A DNA stretch of 26,736 nt from Kipferlia bialata (lineage: Eukaryota; Fornicata), in contig BDIP01000055.1 in NCBI GenBank assembly GCA_003568945.1, forward strand, positions 9,065 to 35,800, written 5' to 3'. This document shows, one piece after another, positions 10,098 through 23,988 of the stretch. The stretch's first letter is position 1. The number at the start of each line of letters is the position of its first letter. The position numbers and the translations under genes are program-made. Below the pieces are notes generated by a model. It was not told the origin of the DNA and made no database searches. It worked only from the letters and a program-made list of their open reading frames with translations.

Positions 10098-10781
10098 TCA
10101 GAATTGGAGGAACTGCATGATTGACTCGTTGGCGCCCTTCCCAAGTGCGATATTCTGCCCAGCCACGCCCTGACCGGGCATGAAGAGGGTAGAGGAGGCG
10201 TCTGGGAGGTTTGGCATGGGTAGGGGTACGGGGAGGGGGGCGGGGGCTACTGAAGCAGGGGCGGCCTGGGGCACGGGGAGAGGGAGAGCAGCGGGTGTGT
10301 TACTGCTAGTAGGGGGTGCCATCCCAGGGACAGGGAGGGGCATAGGCATAGGTAATGCGGTGGGTGCACTACTAGTGCTCACTCCCTGCGGCACAGGGAG
10401 AGGGAGGGCAGTAGGGGCAGCACCAGACGCACTAGATGTGGTAGTCTGTGCGGCACCTGGTACAGGTAGGGGCAGTGCCTGTGCCTTCTCGGCAGCCTTC
10501 CTCTTGGCCTTGCTGGCCTTCTCTCTCTCCCTCTTGATCTGTCTCTTCGTCTTCTCCTTCTTGACGGGTAGGGGCAGGGGGGCAGCTCCAGTAGGCACAG
10601 TTGCAGGTACCGCAGGGGTGGGGGTAGGCAGAGGCTTCGCAGTGGCAGTGTGGGCTGTCTGGGCAGTGGGGAGGGGGGCAGCAATAGCAGTGGCCTTAGG
10701 ACCCTTAGCAGTGACAGTGGGTAGGGGCTTGGCTCCCATAGTGGGCAGTGGAAGAGGGGCGCCTCCCTTCACCACCACCTT
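10098..10781 (-). other. Last exon: Pro/Ala-rich LPLPVP tail of the exoribonuclease
   Basis: The final exon, by far the largest (228 codons with stop), encodes a low-complexity tail. Repeated words include PTALPLPVPQG, PAALPLPVPQA and APLPVPLPMP, split by one strongly basic block with KKEKTKRQIKRERE and KASKAKRKAAEK, and it ends in ANESIMQFLQF. XRN1 proteins of animals also end in disordered tails with proline-rich motifs that bind decapping factors; a similar docking role here is inference. The GC-rich antisense strand is open for 219 codons as a by-product of the composition. Confidence 0.75.
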
Positions 10782-12537
10782 CTGGGGGGTCAGTATATAC
10801 AACACACACATAACAGTAACTATTCTCCTATATATATAGACATATATATATATAGGAGAAGTCTATGGTTTTGGCGGCTATCAGGCCTAGCCCCTTATGT
10901 GTTATATACACAACTAGACATACCTTCTGGGGGGTGGGCAGGGGTCTAGATGCACTAGGAGCATTAGAGGTGGGTAGGGGCCGTGGCTTGACCACCACAG
11001 GCATGGGGACGGAGCAGGGCTTGCTCTGACTCCTCTCCCCCTTCCCATGCCCCTTGCCCCTCTTCTTGACACCCATGGGAATGGACTGCCTGTCACTCTG
11101 CCTCTCACGGTCCCACTCACTCCGGTTGCGGGACCTGGGGGTAAGAACATATACACTACATATACACTACAAATACATATATACAATAATATACTACTTG
11201 GTCCCACTCACTCCGGTTGAGGGACCTGAAGTGTGAGGCGAAATTCAATATACATATATATAACATATGTAACTGATACAATACATTCTCATATATCAGA
11301 TACAATAACACACCTGTATCCATCGTCATCAGAGCTGCTAGACACTCACATATATATATCATACACACAGGATACAGTACATTCATACATATAATTATAG
11401 AAATATAGAACATATAACACACCTGTATCCATCGTCATCAGACAACATATATAGTACCAGAATCTTGGTACAAAGTACATATTAATACATATAACACACC
11501 TGTATCCATCGTCATCTGAGCTGCTGCTCAGGTCATCGCACACCCTGGCGCCACGGCCCCTGAGGGTCAGGGAATATATACACTTACAAATATATCACCT
11601 ACCTCATTTATAGTAATATTAGTATATAGTATCTAGAGTATACCCTGGCACCACGGCCCCTGAGGGTCAGGGAATCAATCGGAGAATCAATCGGATGGTA
11701 TCAATCCTATTATACATTACTGAGAGTAGTAATCAGTTGGAGAATCAAACGGATAGCATCAATCCCACATAATACTACCTGGCCCTATGCATATAGTATT
11801 ACTAGCATAAATAGAAATTCTTATACCCATATATATACATATGACCTCACCTGTTTGCCCTCTGCTGGTGCTGTCCTCTATAAATGTAATTTCAAATAAT
11901 AAATTCATACACACACATATATATATGTATATATATATTGATAATTAATTATACTTAACCTCACCTGTTTGCCCTCTGCTGGTGCTGTCCCCTCTTCCTG
12001 GGCTGGTCTAGGCTGGGGGTGAGTATTATCCAAAGTACATAATGTATATATTTATTAGGTATGGGTTTATTTCATACTGCATATCACTAGCATGTAGTGG
12101 AGACAGGTAGGACACACGCTAAGTATACTATATAATACTCATATACATACAGTATGTACCTAACTGCCCCCACCACTAGCAGTGATGACAGTGGTGCCCA
12201 GACAAGTGAATCACATATATACTATATATACTATATATACTACATGGTATATATACCATATAGTGTATATAATGTATTTATATTATGTACCTGACTGCCC
12301 CCACCACCAGCAGTGATGACAGGGGTGCCCAGACAAGGGTGTTGTACCCATGGGCAAGGCCCTCTCCTAGAGGTGAAAGAGAGCAATCGCGTAGAAACAC
12401 AAACATCGTGTAGTAACTAAGTACCTGTGGTACCCATGAGTCCACACCCCTCTCTGGATGCCCTGCCCCATGCCACACAGGCATCGTTGAGGGTGGCAGC
12501 TACAACTACACCTACCTGAGAGTAAGGATATATATAT

Positions 12538-12572
<35 letters not shown>

Positions 12573-15500
12573 CCCATGCCACACAGGCATCATTAAGTGT
12601 GGCAGCTACCACCACTCCTACCTGAGAGGTGAGGTATATATATATATATATGCCACACAGGCATGGTGAGAGTAGGCAGCAACCACTAAGCCAACCCATG
12701 GTAAGGGTGAGTAGTATATGAAGAGAGAGAGATAAAGATACATACACACACACATAATATACATATATATATATACTAATATATACATATGAATGTCTTA
12801 TGTATAAATATTCTAATATATATGTATGCACTCTATGCATACCGTTGTGACGTCTGCCGGTCTGCCCGGGTGGGGCACATTGCCCCCATGCAGCCAGGCC
12901 ACGATAGAGCCTAGAGTGAGGTACTATATGTACTATATATATACTATATATAGGGAGCATTGCCCCCATGCAGCCAGGCCACAATGGAACCTAGAGTGAG
13001 GTGCTATATACACTATATATAATATAGTGACAGAGTATAGTGTATATAGTACATTGCCCATATGAAGCCAGGCCACGATAGAGCCTGGGATCAAAGACTA
13101 TAAGAATATACTATACTGACAATAATAATAGGAATAGTAATAACGCAGCACAATAGTCCCATCATCAGAGTACATTATACATGAACACTACTCACCCTGG
13201 TTGACCCTCTGGGACATGGGTGGGTGCACAACCATATATACCAAATACACAATGTATATATAAAAATCAATATCATTATTAACATATATATATGTATACA
13301 CACCCTGGTTGACCCTCTGGGACATGGGTGGGTGGTGCACAAGGCAGTGGTTGCCTGGGGGTAAGTAAACACATACACACGATAACTATTAACTAGTATT
13401 ATATATTATTATACACATATATATATATATATATATATATAATTATTATACAGTAGGTGGTGCACAAGGCAGTGGTTGCCTAGGATAAGATGATGGGGAA
13501 TACATATATATGACGAATCGGCAGGGGGGAGGGGGATCTTTGATATCTACATGTAGTATCACACAAATATTTACATACCTAGCCCAGAGAGTGCAGCGGG
13601 TGTGTGGGTGATGCCTGGGAGGGACATCAGAGGGGTGGTCTGCACAGTGTCACACACGGCCTGATAGTTAGATAATATATATATATATATATATACATAT
13701 ATAATAGATAGTATATATAGATAGTATATATGGTATATCGATATGAGACATGAGGGGGTTGGTCTGCACAGTGTCACACACGGCCTGAGGGTAAATATAT
13801 ATATAAAAATGAAACAATATAGTATAAATAGCATATAGTATAGAAAGACATGTCATGGTGGTCTGCACAGTACACATATATAGTGTATATTATATATAGT
13901 ATATAAAGTGTATATATGGTATATATATATAGACATCAGAGGGGTGGTCTGTACAGTGTCACAGACAACCTAAGGGTAAGTATATATATATATAGAGATA
14001 TTGAGATAGATACTATATAGATAGTATATATATATGAGACATGAAGGGGGTGGTCTGCACAGTGTCACACACGGCCTAGGGTAAACGTATACAATAATGC
14101 ATACAAGGTATAGTATATCATACCCGAATGAGTGAGTGGTCCATGATGGACACAGCAGGTGGCAGATACTACACCATGTCATATCATATATAATACTTGT
14201 ATACAATATATATACATACATATATACATATATATACATATCTGCCTTACCCTGATCAACGCATGGTCCATGATGGACACAGCCGGAGGGAGGTACTACA
14301 CTATATGTATATATAATAGTAGTATATATGCACGTATATACTATATATCATACCCTAATGAGTGCGTGGTCCATGATGGACACAGCCGGAGGGAGATACG
14401 TCCTCCTGTCAGGCCGTACACAGAACGTGTTGACATAGGTGGTGACAAGGTCGAGGTAACCAACAACAGCCCTGGGGATTAAGGGTATAGAGAGAGGGGG
14501 GGGGGAGAGAGAGCGAGAGAGAGAGAGAGAGAGAGGCGGTGACAATATCCAGGTAGCCAACAACAGCCCTGGGGATTAAGGGTGTATGGAGAGAGAGAGA
14601 GAGAAGTAGAAGTATACCTGGTGCTGGGAGGGGGTAGGGGCAGGGGGTAGGCAGTGTCGTATCCGGATCCCCTAGCCCACTCTCTAGTCTCTGGCTGCCC
14701 AAAGAGGCGGACGCTCTTGATCCTGATGTAAACTACGCGGTTATACCCTGAAACTACGCGATTGTTCGATACCTGGTGTATGGGAACTGCCTGTCTGGCT
14801 TGTCGAACTGATCTGCCAGGGCACGGAAGAGAGTGGGGAACCTAACGCGTTAGTAATAATCCACATCAAAGGATATCTCTCAACATTGTATATCTAGTGT
14901 GTGTGTGTTTGTGTGTACCCACCTGTCTCTGTACTTGGCTATGCACTCCACGCAGTGTCTGCTGACAAAGAGGCCTCTATAGTATATGAATAGATGTATA
15001 TGTATACTATACATGTGTGTATATAGTATGTGATATACCTGTCTCTGTACTTGGCTATGCACTCCACGCAGTGTCTGCTGACAAAGAGGTCCCTGTCACG
15101 AATGGTCACAAAGCCTACACACACCCTGGGAGTGAGAGACCCAAGACCAAATACCTATGCATATTTGTGTATAGACGCAGAGCATCAGAGAAGACGCCAT
15201 GTTGTGTGATATGTATAATCCTACCTGATGTGGCCTCTCTCAAACCCTACCAGTAACAGTACCTATCCTATGCATATACTATACTCTATACTATATATAT
15301 ATATATATATATATAACAATGTACCTTATGTGCCCTCTCTCAAACCCAACCAGGTGCAGTCCACACTCAATGAAACAAATACGTATACATATATATTGAC
15401 AGTATCACCCAGTACTCGGACACATATAGCATCATATATGTATATATATATATATATATATATACCTGATGTGGCCTCTCTCAAACCCTACCAGGTGCAG

Positions 15501-16070
15501 TCCACACTCCCTCTCCTCCCCATCTGGACCCTCAATGCCAAGGGGGCCTGAGGGTGAGTATTACACTAATACATACACATATATATAACAGAGTAGATAT
15601 TCTATACATAAGAGTAGATACACTATACTCCCCATCTGGACCCTCAATGCCAAGGGGGCCTAGGATTAGTTATATATATGTGTGTATTTATATATGTATA
15701 TATATGATACTATTCATACACTATACTCCCCATCTGGACCCTCAATGCCAAGGGGGCCTGGGGGTGAGTTACATAGGTGTAACATTACATATATGTATAC
15801 GTATTAGAGTATTTATAGCATACGCCATATACTCCCCATCTGGACCCTCAATGCCAAGGGGGCCTGGGGGTGAGTTATATATATATATATATCACTGTGC
15901 ACCAACTATACATACACATCTGGACCCTCAATGCCTAGGGGGCCTAGGATTAGATATATAGATATATACATATATATACATAAATAAGAGTAGATACTCT
16001 ATACATAAGAGTAGATACACTATACTCCCCATCTGGACCCTCAATGCCCAGGGGGCCTGGTGTGAGAAAT

Positions 16071-16108
<38 letters not shown>

Positions 16109-17715
16109 AAGACAATATCAATGTATACTCCCCATCTGGACCCTCAATGCCAAGGGGGCCTGAGGGTGAGTAATGTATATATATATATAAGAGTAGATAC
16201 TCAATACCAAGGGGGCCTGGAGTTATGAGAATAGAACAATAACTAATGCATATATAGATACGTAATATAGTAATATAGCAATAACAATTATAGAAATATA
16301 TAGTACTATATAGTAAACATCATATATACATATATATATATATATATATACCTAGCATCCTCTGGAAGACTGGCAGTGGCACCCCAGCCTGCTGGGCACC
16401 TGTCCTGACGGTGTTAGTATCAGGATCTCATATATATGATGCAGATACTAATACAGGATCTACATATGAACATACTGATATATATATATATATATACATT
16501 TATATTGATACTCATACCTGACAGGCATGTACTCAGTCTGGATCTACATATGTACATATGTACCTATTGATACTGATACTGATATATATATATATATATC
16601 ATATATATTGATACTCATACCTGACAGGCATGTACTCAGTCTGACTACTGTGCATGGCCATATGTACATACTGATACTGATACTGATATATATATATATA
16701 TATATAAATACATATATATATATATATATATATACATATATATTGATACTCATACCTGACAGGCATGTACTCAGTCTGACTGCTGTGCATGGCCTTGTGG
16801 CGCTGTCTAACCCTGGGTGTGTCAGTAAACTACACGATTGTAGTAGAGTAAATCCAACAACACGATAGAGATTCTACACGGTATACCTTGAGGATAGGGC
16901 ATTAGCCAGGGTAGAGTAGGATGGCCCCTCTGTGGTTGCGTTGATGGAGCAGGAGCGCATGTATCTGGGTGAGAATATACAAAGAATATCCAACAACAAC
17001 AAATGCAATGAGTCTTGATCTAGAGGGGTTACTAGGGGGCCTAGTAGCATCAAATTAACCATTAATACTATTAGATTGATAAGGATATAGAAGAGTCTAT
17101 GTCCACATATGTACCCATATGTATGTGACGCCTGCGAGTCTCTAAAAAAGAATGCTGCGTATATATAATACAAATATAATAGACATACAATAGATATAGT
17201 ATACATATATAAACTAGTGGTCTATGATGTATGCGTACCCTGTGAGTCTCTCGCTGAGAGTGGTGTTGGGGTCACTCTCGGGGATGTCCTGGAGTCATTA
17301 CAGGTAGTGAAAGATGAAAGTAAGAAAGGTCAGGCTTGGTTGTACAGAAGACGCACTCACATATATATATATATATATAGGTGTTCTAATGCCCAGTCTC
17401 ATGTGTGTGTGTGTGTGTGTGTGTATGTACCTTGTCGATGGATATCACGCTGACCCTGACGGGGTGGGCCAGATTGATCATCTATATATGTATCTATATA
17501 TTACTATATATATAATATACATGCATTATCGACTGATATGGCGGATATATATATATATATATATATCTTATATATAGAGAGTATATATGTACCTTGTCGA
17601 TGGATATGGCACTGACCCTCACTGGGGTGGGTCCCTTGGCCAGATTGGCCACAACCACACTGCCCTTGGTCTGGGACAGGACCTAGGGGGGTTAGTTATA
17701 CATGTACTATTGTAT

Positions 17716-17748
<33 letters not shown>

Positions 17749-20700
17749 CTCATATTGATATATATATGCATGCATGGTGTATACAACCACACTGTCCTTG
17801 GTCTGGGACAGGACCTAGAGGGGTTAGTTATATATATATATACATATATATACATACTGCCTATAATACTATTTACATGGTTATATATGTGTATATGTAT
17901 CATATACAACCACACTGCCCTTGGTCTGGGAGAGGACCTAGCGGGGTTAGGCATATGTGTAAACACGTATCACATCATATGTATGTGTGTAATATATACT
18001 AAATACCTGTCTTGGATCCCTTGGCAGATTAGGGTGGCAGCTGAATGTGCACTCGTCATCCTCAGAGTCAGCACACATGGAGATACCGTACTGGGCCTAG
18101 GTTATCAGTCAAGCAGAACTACGCGATACGATGAACGACACTGATAATCTACGCGGTATGAACATGGTAAATCTACGCGGTTACCTTTGTGCCCTCGGGG
18201 ATGTCCTCCATGTGTGCAAAGGAGCACAGGGGCATGGCAAACACGCCCTGCAGATAGGAAACACGCTCAGCGTACTCGGCGGCGTACTTCTCCTGACTGT
18301 CAGTTTCTATTCGGCATGGTTTTAAGTATTCTACGCGGTTTGGAGTGTCCGTACCTTGATCCCGCTGATCCTGCGCACCACCTCGTTCATGACTGTCTCG
18401 ACACCTGCCCTGTCACCGTTGGACAGGGAGTGGGACTGGAGTAAGGGTATGCACAATATATATTGGAGGGGGGGGGGGGGTGACTGGGGGAAAGATGACG
18501 TACAAAAGAGAATCATACGGTTGCAGTATAGATAGTCACCGTACCTGCCGGATGAATGGGAATGCCAGGTTGGCCTTTCCCTTGGTGACATAGGGAGTGG
18601 AGGGGGGCACACAGAGGACATACACGTCGTCAGGGTTGTTGACAACACCTGATAGTCAGAACATCGCGTAGAAAGTGGAGCATATCGCGTAGAAACACAC
18701 CTCTGCTGTTGAGGTAGACCATGCATGAGTTGCGGCATGTGTCGTAAAGGTCACGGCACTGCTGAAGCTCGGGAAACACCTCCTGATGGTCAGTATGCAC
18801 TAATCCAGTATGGAGTGTGTCTATATCGTGTAGAAATATATATACCTCGTGGACCTTTGCCTTGCCCTTCTTCTGCTTCCTGCTCTTGGGGGCCATCACC
18901 ACACAGCCTGGGGTCAGAGAATATGTATATGGATCTATATATAATATAGTATATATACTTAGTCTATATATAGTATAGTATAGTATCATATCACCACACA
19001 GCCTGGGGTCAGAGTGTACATATAGGGAAAGAACAGATAATACCAGTATCATATACATATATACCCTACCTCTCTTGCATACGACACTGAGCACCCTGAC
19101 TGGCACACAACTGGCACATATTTATATATATACTAATACTAATATCTACTCATACATATATCTATACCCGTATAACCATATAGCTCTCTTGCACATATAT
19201 ATATATATATATATATATATACTCTACCTCTCTTGCACACCACACTGAGCACCCTGACTGGCACACAACTGGGCCAGAGACCCAGGGAGACAGTCGAGGC
19301 AGAGCCAAGACGGAGCTCCTAGAGATAAGAACTACACGATGTATACAATCGTGTAAAGAGAATAGGAAGAGAGACAGTGGAGGCAGAGCCTAGACGGAGC
19401 TCCTAGAGATAAGAATAGATAACTACGCGATGTTAATAGCCGTGTAGACTGACCAACATACCTGCCCAGTCTGCACTGTGAATGCCTCCACCAGCTTGTG
19501 TGCCATGTGTCTCTGCCTATCTATGCTGTCTATGGCCATATTCAACTCCCCAAGACTGTCCCTGATGACGCTGGTGTTGTACCTAACATAAGACAAACGC
19601 GTAGAAAGCTATATATATATATATCGCGTAAGTTTTGGTTATACCTGGGGTACATGCGCACTGTGTGACAGGGGTACTTGGTGTTGAGGTTGTTGACCTT
19701 GATGCGAGGCTTGCCCTGCAACTGAAGGCTCACGTCACACAAGGTCAACCTGGGTCAGATACAGTATCATAAAGGAAGAGCCTCTCATATAGACCTGATA
19801 TATGGTATACACAAGCACTACAATACATGTATAGAGTCACTCACTTTGGCAATGGGTCCTCGGGTCCCTTGGGGAAGTCAGTGCCGGCATAGCCTAAGGA
19901 TGAGAGGGATGAACTACACATTTGCTATTATAGCCAAGTACATACACACCTGTGACTCTAAACTTACAGTAGTAGTGCATAGACACATGCATTGTGTATA
20001 ATAATATTCACACATAAATATCATGCATACCTGTTGCGTATGCACACTCAGTAGTGCCACTGTATATATCTCTCTCCCTATATACTTGATGTATACACAT
20101 ACCTGTGACCGGTGTTGCATCTGCACCCACTGGGTATGTGGCACAGGGGGGGAAGGCGGTGCCTGGGGTGAGGGTCATAGGGTACTATATGAATACCTTC
20201 AGCAACCAATGAATATACAATAATACATATGAGTATATACCTTCGGCAATGAGTGCCCCGGAAGGGTATAGGGCAGGTGCCCTCCCCCCAGCTGTGTCGG
20301 CATGTCCGTATGAGGCAGGGTAGTGTCCATCGAAGAAGGGTGAGTCCAGGGAGTACACCAGAGACCGGTCAGAGACACCAGCGCTCCTCAGCTCGGGTAG
20401 CACATCCCCCTGGAAGAGAGCGGGGACAGACCTGAGGGGTAGTGAGGAACCGCGTAAGTTACAGTAATTACGCGATATATTCTATATCTTACCTATCTGT
20501 CACTGGGACTACTCTACCACCGTCAACGTGAACTCCGCTAGTGATTGGGCGTGTTGTGAAGAGGTATGTGTTGCCACATCTGTTAAGTAGAGCGGTGCGG
20601 TCATCAACCTCCTGGTGATGAGAGGATATACATTAGAACATATGCATATATAGATAAATAAATATTAGACAATTACACATATATACACAGCGGTTGAGGA

Positions 20701-22456
20701 GAGCGGTGCGGTCATCTACCTCATGGGGGGTGAGACATGCAGAATGTGTACATATATATGTATAACTGTATACCTTCGGTGCTACTGTAGCCAGTCCGTC
20801 TATGGCTGCGTCTAGGGCAGGTGACTCTCTCTCTCTCTCTCTTTATATATATATATATATATATGTGTGTATATATAAGTGTACTAGTGTATACCTTCGG
20901 TGCTACTGTAGCGAGTCTCTCTATGGCAGCGTCTAGGGCAGGTGACTCTCTCTCTCTCTCTCTCTCTATACATATATAAATATATGTATATATAAGTGTA
21001 CTACTGCATACCTTAGGTCCTACTGTAGCCAGTCCCTCTATGGCTGCGTCTAGGGCAGGTCAATATAGTATATGTATATATACTATTTTATACTATATAT
21101 AATGTACCTTAGGAGCAACTGTCTGCAGTCCCTCTATGGCGGCGTCTAGGGCAGGTGGTACACTATGTACATACAATATATATATAGTTATACAAATACA
21201 TATCACTATACATACCTTGGGTCCTACAGTAGCCAGTCCCTGTATGGCGGCGTCTAGGGCAGGTGGGGGCTGAAGGGGCACGTGGGTGTGGGGGGGCTTG
21301 AGAGAGGAGGAGGCGCTGTTGGGGTATCTCTGTCTAGTAAAGCTGGGGGTAAGAATGAATGTCTATGTATACATATGATATTGTGAAATACATAGTACGT
21401 AGCATGGGACACACGTGCCTGTTGTACTTCGCTGCATACTATATACTGTATACTATATACATACACGTACTGGTTGTACTTGGCTGCACATATGGACACA
21501 TAGGGCACAAGGTATACTCCGTACGAGTATATATGCAGATTGTGTACCATATATATAATAATGCATATATATAGACATATACGTACTGGTTGTACTTGGC
21601 AGCACAGATGGACACATAGGGAACAAGGGCACTGGGGGGGTTGTGCTCACTGGGTGTTAGAGGGAGTGTACGTAGTATAGGTATAGTACAGTACTACTTG
21701 TACATATATATATGCTATGTATAGTATATATACACTGTACAATAGGGCACAAGGACACTGGGGGGGTTGTGCTCACTGGGGTGAGACAATACGATACGAC
21801 ATATACATATGTATAAGTATACATTGAGAGAGAGAGAGAGAGAGAGTAGGGCACAAGGGCACTGGGTCGGTTGTGCTGACTGAGTGATATATGGAAAGAG
21901 AGTCATATACACAAATAGTACAGGGCTGTTCTCCCCTGAACATATCCATTTGTGAGATCTTAGGGATTTAGCTATAGAAATACAACTGTAGATATACCTA
22001 GATATGGTGATTGACTCGTGGAATGGTGCCAGGGGTGACATACACTCACACATACACACTATACCACTGAGATAGCCTAGCTATAGTACACACTATTATA
22101 TATATATACCTAGATATGGTGATTGACTCGTGGAATGGGGCCAGGGGTGACACAAAGGTGACCTCACTAGGCCACCCAGCCAGGATGTCTGGGCAGGAGA
22201 GAGAGAGGTTGCCGACCTGGGAATAAGGGTGTAGAGGGAGAGAGAGAGAGAGAGAGATCTAGTCTGGAGAGAGATATGCCGACATATTTGTAAATAAATA
22301 TACATATAGTATATATACACTATATACTATACCTTGTTCTTGTGCATTGCAGTGAGTGATGGACTGGGGCAGATGGATAGCAGTACATACAGAGTATAAT
22401 ACTATCACACACATATAATAATAGTAAGAATATAGTACCATGTTAATACCATAGAG

Positions 22457-22487
<31 letters not shown>

Positions 22488-23235
22488 ATATACCTTGTTC
22501 TTGTGCATGGCAGTCAGGGATGGACTGGGGCAGATGGAGAGTAATGCATATATACTACAGTATACTATACAATAGTATATACACACTATATACTATACCT
22601 TGTTCTTGTGCATTGCTGTCAGGGATGGGCTGGGGCAGATGGACAGCAGTACAGCCAGAGGGGGGGCAGGGGAGGAGGGCTCAAAGACATCAATGTCTGT
22701 CAGGTAGGCCTTGTCCTGATAATAAGGGTGTAGAGGGAGAGAGAGAGAGAGGGGGGGAGGCAGGAGGGAATAAAGGCATCAATGTCTGTCAGGTATGCCT
22801 TGTCCTGATATTAAGGGTGTAGAGGGAGAGAGAGATAGGCAGGGGAGGTCTCTATATACACATGTAGTCTCTCTACCTCTGTCTTCAGGAACAGGTCACT
22901 GGCAAAGGGGGCAGTGTTATGTACATACACAACATATATACCTGCTTACTGTCTATCCATACTAATATACTCTCAATATATATATATACTGATATACAGT
23001 ACCTGTGTCTTCAGGAACAGGTCACTGGCAAAGGGGGCAAAGATATGCATACGCATTATATATATAGTATAATGTCGATCTAGACATACTTTCTTGATAT
23101 ACATATTGAGAGAGAGAGAGAGAGAGAGAGTAATTGTACCTCTGTCTTGAGGAATAGGTCACTGGCAAAGGGGGCAAACCTCGGCTCAAAGTACTCTCTC
23201 CAGTGGGGGACACCGACCCTAGGAATTAGAGGGTC

Positions 23236-23281
<46 letters not shown>

Positions 23282-23954
23282 AAAGAATATATGCTCAAAG
23301 TACTCTCTCCAGTGGGGGACACCCACCCTAGAGGGGTTAGAGAAACATATACACACAAACATATATTATGGATTTATATATATATACTTGGATATGTACG
23401 TTACCTGAACCAGTAGTGCAGCACATACATATAATGAAACAAATTAATATATAACAAAATGCACTATATATAATATAAATTATATAATAAAAAATATGTG
23501 TATCGTATATCTACTAAGTGTATTCATGTATATATACACACCTGAACCAGTAGTGGAGCACATACACAGTCATCCGGACATACTGGCGGCGCAGGGACTG
23601 GAGGGGTCAGAGAGAGTCAGACAGTATGTACAGAGATACACATACACATACACGTTCACCGTTCACCGTTCACCGTACCTGGTGGAAGTCCCTAGCCTCG
23701 AGCTTCTGTGCCATTCTATCAGAGGTGCGCATGGCATCCCAGTGAGAGGGCTGAGGGGTAAGTATATTGTACACTTACATATACACACACATACAGATAT
23801 TTAGTAGAATGTACATACATATGTATATACACGTACATATATATGTATATATATATATGTATATAGTGCTATTCTGTCAGAGGTGCGCATGGCATCCCAG
23901 TGGGAGGGCTGGTATGAGTACATTTCCTATACACATACACACACATATATATAC

Positions 23955-23988
<34 letters not shown>

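Noticed and set aside
10180-10839. 219-codon plus-strand ORF rich in GTGRGR
   Set aside because: It is the antisense of the LPLPVP tail. Its openness follows from the GC-rich repeat, and the minus strand joins in phase with 46 upstream exons.
15548-16226. CRISPR-like array
   Set aside because: The repeated unit is an exon start with its acceptor, spacers are TA-rich and variable in length, and the setting is a spliced eukaryotic gene.
20772-21157. The four ALDAAI copies as alternative cassette exons
   Set aside because: The only acceptor-like site at their start would enter in a phase that does not follow the upstream exon, and every copy would shift the frame.
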